Assembly (NCBI GenBank): GCA_041484845.1
Contig: JBGPIK010000036.1
Span: forward strand, 1-28,492
Direction: 5' to 3'
DNA from: JBGPIK01 sp041484845
GTDB lineage: Bacteria; Desulfobacterota; Binatia; UBA9968
Length of the DNA: 28,492 nucleotides
A program made the translations under genes and the position numbers. The notes under the pieces are model-generated. The model ran no database searches. It was not told the origin of the DNA and saw only the letters and a program-made list of their open reading frames with translations. How positions within the stretch are numbered: the stretch's first letter is position 1; each line of letters begins with the position of its first letter. This document shows positions 1-6,396 of this stretch, piece by piece.

Positions 1-298
1 CGTGAATGGTCGACGCGCCTCCCTGGTAGATATCCACCCTGCCGGAAATAAGCGCTTGCGCCGAAGCAGTGGCGCTCACCTGGCTCAAGTTCAGAGTCAC
101 CCCGCGCTTGGAGAAGTACCCCGATTCATGAGCGACCAGCAGCGGCAAGTAGAGCGGGCCGTAGGCCGCGATCGCGACTTCAAGTTGATTTCTTTCGGGT
201 TTCGGCTCGGCGGCGGTGACGGGGTGTCCAGGGATCAATAGCCAGGTGGTTGCAATTAGTGCTACCGCTAAGTTGGTTCGACTTGAGAGTCGCGACAT
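1..298 (-). CDS. ABC-type substrate-binding protein, NMT1/SsuA-like (partial, 3' end beyond window)
   Basis: This is the N-terminal part (about 99 residues) of a periplasmic binding protein whose remainder lies left of the window. Translation from the ATG at 298 gives a signal peptide (basic start MSRLSSR, hydrophobic stretch, likely cleavage near VTA-A). It is followed by a typical NMT1/TauA/SsuA N-domain: AYGPLYLPLLVAHESGYF, then a segment ending in ISGRVDIYQGG. In this family the domain binds a small organic ligand and delivers it to an ABC permease. A good Shine-Dalgarno (AGGAG, about 6 nt upstream) supports the start. The gene lies downstream of the EamA gene on the same strand, separated from it by a perfect hairpin (365-414). 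The ligand cannot be predicted. Confidence 0.8.
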   Translation of the reverse strand, partial: MSRLSSRTNLAVALIATTWLLIPGHPVTAAEPKPERNQLEVAIAAYGPLYLPLLVAHESGYFSKRGVTLNLSQVSATASAQALISGRVDIYQGGASTIH

Positions 299-364
299 TT
301 TAGATAGCTCCTCGCGTTTGATTTCCCTAGCTATTTACTTTGCTGTGAGAATATTCGCAACCTT

Positions 365-414
365 CCCCCTCCTTCATCCTCCCCCGCTTTTGCGGGGGAG
401 GATGAAGGAGGGGG
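365..414. repeat. Perfect 23-bp inverted repeat (strong hairpin)
   Basis: Positions 365-387 and 392-414 are exact reverse complements with a 4-nt TTTT loop, giving a very stable hairpin. It lies between the EamA stop (419) and the start of the next minus-strand gene (298). It could act as a transcription barrier or 3'-end stabiliser, but no U-tract follows it on the minus strand. A dispersed palindromic repeat is an equal possibility. Confidence 0.75.
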
Positions 415-418
415 CCTG

Positions 419-1345
419 CTATGATCCCGCGCGTTTTTTCGCCCCGCTCACGGCTACCACAGAACCGATGATCAGCGCGGCAGCGACGCCAATGCGCAAA
501 TTGAGCGGCTCATGGGCGAGGAAGTAACCGAGCAAAACCGCCACCAGCGGGTTGACGTAGGCATAGGTTGCGACGAGAGGAGTGGGGGCGACGCGCAGAA
601 GCCAAACGTAGGCAACAAAAGCGCTGGAACCGATCACGGTAAGATAAACCAGCGCAAGCGCGGAGCGCAATGACACGCTAGGAAGATTGAACTGAGTCCA
701 CTCGCCAAGCGCGCAAGCCAGGATGAGCAAGGCGATGCCTCCGGTGAGCATTTGCATGCCCGTTCCTAACAGTGGCGAGGCGGGTAGCGCCGCGTTTCGA
801 CCGTAGAGCGAGCCCGTCGCCCACGACAGCGACGCAAACACCAGAGCCGCAGCGGCGAAAATATTCGCCCGGCTCATATCGTGTGCCACTGAGCCGATAA
901 GCAAAGCGACGCCGGCAAAACCGATAAGAATGCCGGTCATGGCGGTGATGCCGGGCTTTTGAGCATCGGAGCGAAGCGCGTCCAAAAGCACCATCCAGAG
1001 CGGCACGGTTGCAACCAACAATGCCGCCAGGCTCGACGGTATAAATTGTTCGGCCCAGACCACTCCGCCGTTGCCGCCGAGTAAAAGAAATATTCCGATT
1101 AGGGTTGCGTTGCGCCATTCCGCCTTTTGCGGCGCCGGGTCGCCGGCGAAGCGGCGCGCTACATATAAACATCCGCCGGAAACGATGAAGCGTACCGCGG
1201 CCATCAGGAACGGGGGCGTCGTTTCGAGGGCGTAGCGTATCGCAAGGTAGGTCGATCCCCAGATCAAATAAACCGCGCTCAGCGCCGACCAGATCGCCAG
1301 AGGAGAAGCGCGGTATTCCGAAGGTGCGGGAGGCGATGAGCTCAC
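419..1345 (-). CDS. EamA/DMT-superfamily permease
   Basis: This is a 308-aa integral membrane protein of the drug/metabolite transporter superfamily (EamA, RhaT-like), which exports or imports small metabolites across the inner membrane. The sequence shows about ten hydrophobic helices. The duplicated EamA signature is visible in the first half (YLIWGSTYLAIRYALE, then a PPFLMAAVRF-like helix) and the second half (VYLTVIGSSAFVAYVWLLR, then TYAYVNPLVAVLLGYFLAHE). The frame stays open upstream to an ATG at 1498, but that extension runs through repeat DNA and does not look like protein. I chose the GTG at 1345, preceded by a GGAAAG-like site. That gives the usual family length of 290-310 residues. 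The substrate is unknown. Confidence 0.85.
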   Translation of the reverse strand: MSSSPPAPSEYRASPLAIWSALSAVYLIWGSTYLAIRYALETTPPFLMAAVRFIVSGGCLYVARRFAGDPAPQKAEWRNATLIGIFLLLGGNGGVVWAEQFIPSSLAALLVATVPLWMVLLDALRSDAQKPGITAMTGILIGFAGVALLIGSVAHDMSRANIFAAAALVFASLSWATGSLYGRNAALPASPLLGTGMQMLTGGIALLILACALGEWTQFNLPSVSLRSALALVYLTVIGSSAFVAYVWLLRVAPTPLVATYAYVNPLVAVLLGYFLAHEPLNLRIGVAAALIIGSVVAVSGAKKRAGS

Positions 1346-1715
1346 TACGAAGCGCTTTCCATGGTTGCCGAGAATCTTGGGAAATCTAGAGTTTCGCGAC
1401 GAACTAGTGTCCTGTCTCAGAAATCCGCCACATAATTTGCGTCTCAATCCGCCCAAAAATCTCCCCTTCCCCTCTTCCAAAGCCTGCCCTGAGTTCATCG
1501 AAGGGAGGGGTCAGAGTCCTACGGAGGAAATTCCCCCTTTTTCAAAAGGGGGACAAAGGGGGATTTGAGAGCAAGTTCAGCCGCTGCCATCGTTTGGAGT
1601 TTTTAAACGAACGTCTGAGTCGCGACACTAGGATGAATAACTAGTTGCGCCGACTTTGAAAAAATAGGTGCAGCTCTGTTCGTGTCAGGCTAAGCGCATC
1701 CTGGCGGCCTGTGGC
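1346..1715. other. Repeat-rich intergenic region
   Basis: The 370-bp gap between two minus-strand genes holds no convincing gene. It contains a putative MITE-like element (1404-1631) with several short palindromes nested inside it. One is a CCCTGAG...TCGAAGGG motif at 1487-1505, which resembles widespread REP-like repeats. Another is a perfect short hairpin of C5T4/A4G5 at 1533-1552. The remaining DNA at 1632-1715 shows nothing recognisable. Confidence 0.6.
1404..1631. repeat. Putative MITE-like element with 17-bp imperfect terminal inverted repeats
   Basis: The ends at 1404-1420 and 1615-1631 are inverted copies. The outer 8 bp (CTAGTGTC) and inner 5 bp (CTCAG) match exactly, and the middle 4 bp differ, giving 13/17 identity. 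The 228-bp interior has no gene and is packed with palindromic short repeats. No clear target-site duplication was found, so mobility is an inference from the ends only. Confidence 0.4.
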
Positions 1716-2174
1716 TCAAGGTTGCGCGACCATTCCTTTCTGCTTCAGTTCCTGGATTGCATTGGCACTTTTTTTCAAGGCGCCGGCGCCCATGCCTTGG
1801 AGCACATGAAGGTCCTTGGTGAACTGGATATCGTTGTAGGGCACCACTTCGATTCGATTGCCCCACGGGTCGCGGAAATTGAGCCGCTCGTTGATGCTCT
1901 TGATGCCGAGCCTTTCCATGGCTTGGCGGACCGGCTCCCGGTCATCGACGACAAAACCGAAATGGCGCTTGTCGTCGGGCCCTTGAGTTTTGCCAAGGCT
2001 GAGTTGAATAAACTGATCGCCGAGATCGATGAACGCGTTGTGATCGGTCCGGTTGCGCAGCTTGAAATCAAACAACGCGCCGTAAAATTCAAGCGCCTGA
2101 TCCAGGTCGCCTACTTCGAGGACCACGTGGTTGATGCCTAACGCCCGGGCTTTCTTTTCAACGGGGTTACTCAT
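1716..2174 (-). CDS. VOC-family (glyoxalase/bleomycin-resistance fold) protein
   Basis: This 152-aa single-domain protein has the vicinal oxygen chelate fold, whose members bind a divalent metal and act as lyases, dioxygenases, isomerases or antibiotic-binding proteins. The expected metal-ligand positions are visible: His16 (GINHVVLEV), His71 (KRHFGFVVDD) and Glu109 (DPWGNRIEVVPYND). The DPWGN-x-IE motif is characteristic. I chose the ATG at 2174 because AAGGAG lies just upstream; the open frame extends 26 codons further but without a ribosome binding site. The short Lys/Gln-rich C-terminal tail after residue 130 lies outside the fold. It is cytoplasmic and apparently monocistronic, with repeats on both sides. 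The substrate is not predictable. Confidence 0.87.
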   Translation of the reverse strand: MSNPVEKKARALGINHVVLEVGDLDQALEFYGALFDFKLRNRTDHNAFIDLGDQFIQLSLGKTQGPDDKRHFGFVVDDREPVRQAMERLGIKSINERLNFRDPWGNRIEVVPYNDIQFTKDLHVLQGMGAGALKKSANAIQELKQKGMVAQP

Positions 2175-2214
2175 GGCATTCTCCTTTCTTATTACTACGA
2201 CTAAACCTGTTCTC

Positions 2215-2303
2215 ACCACGAAAGCGCGAAGGACACGAAGGTTTCGGATCATTTTTCTAATTAAACTCTCTTGAAACTTCGTGATCTTCGTGACCTTCGT
2301 GGT
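2215..2303. repeat. Imperfect inverted repeat of the CTTCGTG...CACGAAG type
   Basis: ACCACGAA- and GGACACGAAGG-like sequence at 2215-2241 is mirrored by CTTCGTG, CTTCGTG and CCTTCGTGGT at 2277-2303. This heptad-rich palindrome resembles dispersed repeats I know from many environmental proteobacterial genomes. It lies in a gap between divergent genes, and its function is unknown. Confidence 0.5.
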
Positions 2304-2335
2304 AAAACATTGTCTTTTCTTTTTGGTTGCGGCTC

Positions 2336-2375
2336 GGCCGCGCTGTGCGAATTCATCATCGCACGAGGCGCGGCC
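2336..2375. repeat. GC-rich two-step hairpin upstream of the iron-type binding protein
   Basis: GGCCGCGC (2336-2343) pairs with GCGCGGCC (2368-2375). GTGCGA (2345-2350) pairs with TCGCAC (2359-2364), leaving an 8-nt loop and a small asymmetric bulge. The hairpin lies 212 bp before the start at 2588. It could be a leader-RNA element, an attenuator or a protein site. No U-tract follows, so I do not call it a terminator. Confidence 0.5.
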
Positions 2376-2587
2376 TAAATAAATGGTTGTACCGAGTTAG
2401 CGGTTACATCCGTTAGCGTCGATTACGGTCGATGTGGTAAAAGTCGCATCTAAGTCCGCGCGGTGAAAATTTACCCATGGATGAGGGGAAAATTCTCGGT
2501 CTCAATATGATATCGTTGTTCGACACGTAAGGAGCCGGCCGGCCAAAACGCGTTAGGCTCGTAACGGCAATCACAATTGGAGGAGTT

Positions 2588-3652
2588 ATGTGCAACATCA
2601 GGACCGCGTGGTTTGTCTCCAGCATCATAGTCTTCGTCACGGGTTACTTCGGTGTCGCGGCGGCGATAACTTTGCCTGATTTAGCAAGCCGCGTTGAGAA
2701 TATGGGCCGAGTTGAACGCGAGGCGCTGTTAGTCAAGGGCGCCAAGGAAGAAAAAGAGGTGATGTATTACGGGACGACCCCGGTCAATCAGCTCGCCGTT
2801 CTGAAAAAAGCGTTCAACGCGCGTTACCCGTTTGTTGAGCTGAAGCATTTCTACTCCCCGCGCCAGGGGATTCTCAATAAGACCATCAGCGAGGCGCGCG
2901 GCGGCGCCAACATTGTCGACGTCATCATGACGGACCTGAGTTACGGCTCGCTGTTTATCAAAGAAGGAATCTCGCATCCTTACTCCACTCCCGATGTGAA
3001 GCGCTACGTGCGCGGATCCTACGATGCTAACGGGCAGTGGTACACGATGTACATGCTCAGCATCGCGCTCGTCTACAACCGAAACATGGTAAAGCCCAAC
3101 GAGGCGCCGCGGAGCTATCAAGATCTGCTCGATCCCAAATGGAAAGGTATGATGCTCTTCGATCCTGAAGCGGCATACATCATGGCGGCCATGGAGCAAG
3201 CTTGGGGAAAAGAAAAGGCCCATGACTATCTGGCGCGGCTCGCCAAACAGAACCTGATCTTCAGACGCGGCACGACGTTGACGACGCAGCTCATCGCAGC
3301 CGGCGAACAACCCATTGCCATCGCCGTCAATGCCGAAACGGCGGCGGAAGTGCGCGACAAAGGCGCGCCCCTGGGTTTCAGCGTCTTGTCGCCGAGAATC
3401 ATAAAGCCCAACGGATTTTTCGTCGCGAAGAAGGCGCCTCACCCCCACGCGGCCTTGCTGTTCACGGACTGGACGTTATCCGAAGAAGGGCAAAAGGTGT
3501 TGGCGCTGGAACTGGGCAAGGGCGTTGCGATGAATGGGATTCCGGTTAAGTACAAAGAATTTCAGGGCGAGCCCGATTATGTCGTAGGCCCGGAGTTCGG
3601 CAATCAGTTGAAGCAGCACATGACGGAGTTTCAGAAGATCCTTGGACTTTAG
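2588..3652 (+). CDS. Extracellular solute-binding protein, family 1 (iron(III)/AfuA-like)
   Basis: This 354-aa periplasmic binding protein resembles the Fe3+-type (AfuA/FbpA, family 1) group rather than the NMT1 group found elsewhere in the window. It has a signal peptide (hydrophobic about 8-25, ending near VAAA). A binding-protein core follows, including KEVMYYGTT (strand 1), NRNMV, the conserved PRSYQDLLDPKWKGMMLFDPE hinge region, and a C-terminal HAALLFTDWTLSEEGQKVL segment. These motifs are typical of the family. The start is supported by GGAGG about 5 nt upstream. No permease or ATPase gene is adjacent, so it would have to work with components encoded elsewhere. The ligand may be a metal or an organic anion. 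Confidence 0.87.
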   Translation: MCNIRTAWFVSSIIVFVTGYFGVAAAITLPDLASRVENMGRVEREALLVKGAKEEKEVMYYGTTPVNQLAVLKKAFNARYPFVELKHFYSPRQGILNKTISEARGGANIVDVIMTDLSYGSLFIKEGISHPYSTPDVKRYVRGSYDANGQWYTMYMLSIALVYNRNMVKPNEAPRSYQDLLDPKWKGMMLFDPEAAYIMAAMEQAWGKEKAHDYLARLAKQNLIFRRGTTLTTQLIAAGEQPIAIAVNAETAAEVRDKGAPLGFSVLSPRIIKPNGFFVAKKAPHPHAALLFTDWTLSEEGQKVLALELGKGVAMNGIPVKYKEFQGEPDYVVGPEFGNQLKQHMTEFQKILGL

Positions 3653-3914
3653 GAAACGTCAATAAGATGTATGGAGATTGAGTCGACGAACCGGGAAAGG
3701 CCGTGACACCGTCGATGGCTATTACCGTTCTGGGTCGCGGGGCTCTGTGGCATGGTGTGGGTGAGCGTAATGACGCAAAAGGCGCATCAAACGTAGGGTT
3801 CGGAGCATTGATGAGGGGCCTCGCAAGACCAGAAGAGATTCCAGAGCGTTGGTTTCCTTCAACATGGATTTACGCTATCTATATGGTGCCTAGAATGGCG
3901 ACTTGAGAAACGCG

Positions 3915-5093
3915 ATGGCTAAACAGATAAAAGCATTGGTCAAGCCCAATATGCTGCGGTGGGCTCGTGAAAGCCTCAATCTGCAGATCAATGAGGCTGC
4001 GAAAAAGATCGGGGTCAAGCCTTCTAAGCTTGTTGGTTGGGAGTCGGGCGAATTGATTCCTACGATTGGACAACTACGCAAGACGGCTTCAGTTTATAAG
4101 CGACCTCTCGCGGTATTTTTTCTATCTAAACCGCCCCGCGATTTTGATGCGTTGAGAGATTTTCGACGGCTGCCAGATCCTACACGGTCCGCAGCCAGCC
4201 CCGAACTAAGTCTCGAAATCAGGCGAGCACATGTGAGACGGGAGACTGCTTTGGAGCTAGCAGCCGCGATTGGGATCGATCCGCTTCGTTTGCCAACGGT
4301 GCGTTCGAATCTCCATAATGCGGATCGGTTAGCTCAAGAGGCCCGGCAAATTCTCTCTCTCAGTCTGGAACAGCAATGTGCCTGGCGCAACCGGTACGAA
4401 ACTCTTCACGGCTGGATTGCTGCCCTGGAGAGGGTCGGAGTCCTTGTGTTTCAAACGGGCGCTGTATCGCTCGATGAGATTCGCGGCTTCTCAATTAGTG
4501 CAGAGCCATTTCCCGTTATCGTTGTTAATGCAAAGGACTCGCCACGTGGCCGTGTCTTTACCCTCATACACGAATTCGCTCACGTTCTGATTAACCGCGG
4601 CGGGCTTTGCGATCTTCATACTACGGTCCGGGCGCATAACCAAGAAGAAGAAACGGAAGTGTTTTGCAATCAAGTGGCAGGCAGCCTCCTTTTGCCAGCG
4701 ACAGAATTTCTGAGCGATCCTCTTGTTTCCGGGAAGGCAACGCGTGGACCGTGGGAGGATTCGGAGATCCGTATTCTCGCAGAGAAATATTCCGTCAGCC
4801 AAGAGCTGGTACTTCGACGCTTACTTACGCTCGGTCGGATCACGCAGTCGTTTTATCGGCAGAAGCGTCAGGAACTCCTTGATACCTACAGGCAGGAACT
4901 CCAACGCGGACAAGGGGGGGTCGCACCCTTTCACGTTATCAAAATTCGCGATCTCGGTCGCGCCTTTATTCGCCTTGTGCTCGAGGCGTACCACACCGAA
5001 TCCATCAATTCTTCGGATGTAGCTGAAATGCTCGGTGTGAAGCTCAAACACCTGCCCACGATTGAGCAAGATATTGTGGAGTCAGCGGCGTAA
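3915..5093 (+). CDS. XRE-family HTH regulator fused to ImmA/IrrE metallopeptidase
   Basis: This 392-aa cytoplasmic protein combines an N-terminal Cro/C1-type helix-turn-helix (about 10-62; NEAAKKIGVKPSKLVGWESG, then the PTIGQLRKTASVYKRPLAVFF continuation) with a gluzincin peptidase domain (about 165-270). The zinc motif HEFAH is at 219-223, and the likely third ligand is Glu248 in a conserved E-x-x-C-N-x-x-A-G-x-L-L-L-P block. Family members cleave repressors to induce mobile-element or stress genes, and many form toxin-antitoxin pairs. An in-frame TTG lies at 3903, but I chose the ATG at 3915, which starts a conventional MAKQIK N-terminus. The DUF4411 gene begins 14 nt after the stop, indicating one operon. 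Confidence 0.9.
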   Translation: MAKQIKALVKPNMLRWARESLNLQINEAAKKIGVKPSKLVGWESGELIPTIGQLRKTASVYKRPLAVFFLSKPPRDFDALRDFRRLPDPTRSAASPELSLEIRRAHVRRETALELAAAIGIDPLRLPTVRSNLHNADRLAQEARQILSLSLEQQCAWRNRYETLHGWIAALERVGVLVFQTGAVSLDEIRGFSISAEPFPVIVVNAKDSPRGRVFTLIHEFAHVLINRGGLCDLHTTVRAHNQEEETEVFCNQVAGSLLLPATEFLSDPLVSGKATRGPWEDSEIRILAEKYSVSQELVLRRLLTLGRITQSFYRQKRQELLDTYRQELQRGQGGVAPFHVIKIRDLGRAFIRLVLEAYHTESINSSDVAEMLGVKLKHLPTIEQDIVESAA

Positions 5094-5107
5094 CTCCCGG
5101 ATCTCTA

Positions 5108-5569
5108 GTGTACGTCATCGATACGAGTGCGCTGCTCGATGGCTGGGTTCGCCACTACCCTCCCGATGTTTTCCCCTCGCTTTGGTCGAACCTCGAAACT
5201 ATGATCAAAAGCGGCGAAATGTTCTCGCCTGACGAAGTCTTGTCTGAACTCAGTCAAAAGGACGACGCTGTCTACGCATGGGCCAAAACAAACGGCGCGA
5301 TGTTTTTATCACTTGATCAAGACATTCAGCGAGCGACGACGGAAATTCTCGATCTGTTTCCGCGGCTTGTAGGGGCGATGAAGGATCGAAATAGAGCCGA
5401 TCCATTCGTTATTGCAGTGGCTAAGGTAAAAGAGGCGATTGTTGTAACTGGAGAAAAGAGTATCGGGACGCGTGATCGACCCAGGATTCCTATTGTCTGC
5501 GACCATTTCGGTATTAGTCATTGCACTTTACTAGAGCTGATTAGAGAGAAAGGGTGGACCTTTCGCTAG
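5108..5569 (+). CDS. DUF4411-family PIN-like protein (putative toxin)
   Basis: This 153-aa protein has PIN-like nuclease features. Asp5 lies in the YVIDTSALL start, acidic Glu43/Glu47 in PDEVLSEL, and Asp98 in NRADPFVIAVA. These match the acidic metal-binding positions of the fold. DUF4411 proteins frequently follow an XRE-ImmA/IrrE gene and are thought to form a toxin-antitoxin-like pair with it. Here the GTG start lies 14 nt after that stop, so translation is probably linked. RNase activity is inferred from the fold and not proven for this family. The length is typical and no truncation is visible. Confidence 0.82.
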   Translation: MYVIDTSALLDGWVRHYPPDVFPSLWSNLETMIKSGEMFSPDEVLSELSQKDDAVYAWAKTNGAMFLSLDQDIQRATTEILDLFPRLVGAMKDRNRADPFVIAVAKVKEAIVVTGEKSIGTRDRPRIPIVCDHFGISHCTLLELIREKGWTFR

Positions 5570-5807
5570 AGCAGCCGGAAACGGTGCGGGCCTCGGTCTT
5601 GAGCGCGATTGGAAGAACTGCGCCAAGTGCGGGCGCAGTCTTAACACCGAAGATTACGTCTGGTATGGAAACAACGAGTACCAATTCAACAAATTACCGA
5701 ATCTTCCGGCCTATGAGCCGAGAAAATGTCCCCGAGGCGGACCGATCATCATTTTGAGCAAAGTATGGACCGAAGAATTGGTAACACGCTATGGGGGCTC
5801 ACGCTAG
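5541..5807 (+). pseudogene. Remnant of a small zinc-ribbon-like protein gene
   Basis: A reading frame open from 5541 (just after an in-frame TGA) to the TAG at 5805 encodes a convincing protein tail. It includes ERDWKNCAKCGRSLNTEDY, then PAYEPRKCPRGGPIIIL and a WTEELVTRYGG end. The CxxC plus later CPxG pattern looks like a zinc ribbon whose last cysteine is replaced by glycine. No ATG, GTG or TTG occurs in this frame before the conserved part, and its beginning overlaps the DUF4411 3' end. It is therefore probably a 5'-truncated remnant, or a gene entered by frameshift from the upstream gene. The family was not recognised. Confidence 0.4.
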
Positions 5808-5818
5808 AAGCGGTTGGG

Positions 5819-6067
5819 TTATGTTAGGCCAAGCCGATTATCAATACGGTCACAGGCGAAGCGGCGCATATAGTCTTCAGCTTCTATCTTCGTCGTGAAA
5901 TTTCGCTGACTGGCGAATTCAAAATTATGCCCGTCGGAAAAGTCTATATGACCTTTCCATGACCATGAATGCGTGTCAGGGTCTTTCCGAAGTAACCCAA
6001 CGTATGCCTGGTTGCGATGAGAATCCTCTATCTTGTATCGTGACCTTTCTGGGGTGTTAGTTGTCAT
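5819..6067 (-). CDS. Small hypothetical protein (82 aa)
   Basis: The ATG at 6067 opens an 82-aa frame with a balanced, soluble composition. It includes a YKIEDSHRNQAYVGLLRKDP stretch, alternating W/H/F residues (HSWSWKGHIDF) and a C-terminal helix-like segment (KIEAEDYMRRFACDRIDNRL). The longer open frame to 6265 reads like noncoding sequence, with Cys/Leu runs and Arg-rich segments, so I prefer the short form. No strong Shine-Dalgarno is visible. The gene converges on the zinc-ribbon remnant and lies downstream of the STAND gene on the same strand. It was not recognised as any family, and no function is proposed. Confidence 0.5.
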   Translation of the reverse strand: MTTNTPERSRYKIEDSHRNQAYVGLLRKDPDTHSWSWKGHIDFSDGHNFEFASQRNFTTKIEAEDYMRRFACDRIDNRLGLT

Positions 6068-6396
6068 AACTAACACTCTAGTGCTTGGGGAGCAGCATAG
6101 CAAACATAATCTGCAATCGAGGCGCTGAATTACCAGCGCCATCCATTTCTTTGACGTAAGGCTTCCATCCGACTGACCCGTCCAGATACTCAATCGCCAT
6201 GAATCTCTTCTTGCGCGATCGCGGCCGAAGGGGCTAAAACCGAAAACCTCACAATTCTCTTTCAACCGAATTTCTCAAGTGACATTCACTTGTTCAATTG
6301 AAACGCAATCTTACCCGCCGGTCCTCGCTACTGAAACGCGCGGCAACAACGCCTGCGAAAGATTGTCGCGACTTTCGAGTGATTGAGAATGGAACT
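6068..6396. other. Intergenic region downstream of the STAND gene
   Basis: This stretch of about 330 bp lies between two minus-strand genes and contains no gene I can support. A short inverted repeat (CAAGTG, 5-nt spacer, CACTTG; 6276-6292) could be an operator for the downstream small gene. A 40-codon minus-strand frame starting near 6199 (MAIEYLDG...) is too short to judge. No clear terminator follows the STAND stop. Confidence 0.4.

Larger units (their letters stand above)
2175..2587. other. Divergent intergenic region with palindromes
   Basis: The 413-bp gap lies between divergently transcribed genes and should contain both promoters. It holds an imperfect inverted repeat of the dispersed CTTCGTG/CACGAAG type (2215-2303) and a compact GC-rich hairpin (2336-2375). 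It also has several GTTAGCG-type short repeats between about 2394 and 2420. No convincing small gene was seen. Confidence 0.5.

Noticed and set aside
2729..3448. 239-codon minus-strand open frame
   Set aside because: It is antisense to the family 1 binding protein, whose signal peptide and motifs make the plus frame the real one.
3849..3884. Candidate promoter (TTGGTT and TATCTA) for the ImmA operon
   Set aside because: The boxes are 21 bp apart and match consensus poorly, so I do not annotate it.
3703..3906. 67-codon plus-strand frame before the ImmA gene
   Set aside because: It has a GTG start, low-complexity Gly/Arg composition and no ribosome site or recognisable motif. It is more likely part of the noncoding leader.
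5554..5757. Plus-strand frame after DUF4411 in another phase
   Set aside because: It has a start codon but Ser/Thr/Pro-rich noise. The zinc-ribbon residues are in a different frame of the same DNA.
6068..6265. N-terminal extension of the small gene at 5819-6067
   Set aside because: The extension is Cys/Leu/Arg-rich and unlike the rest, so the ATG at 6067 is the better start.
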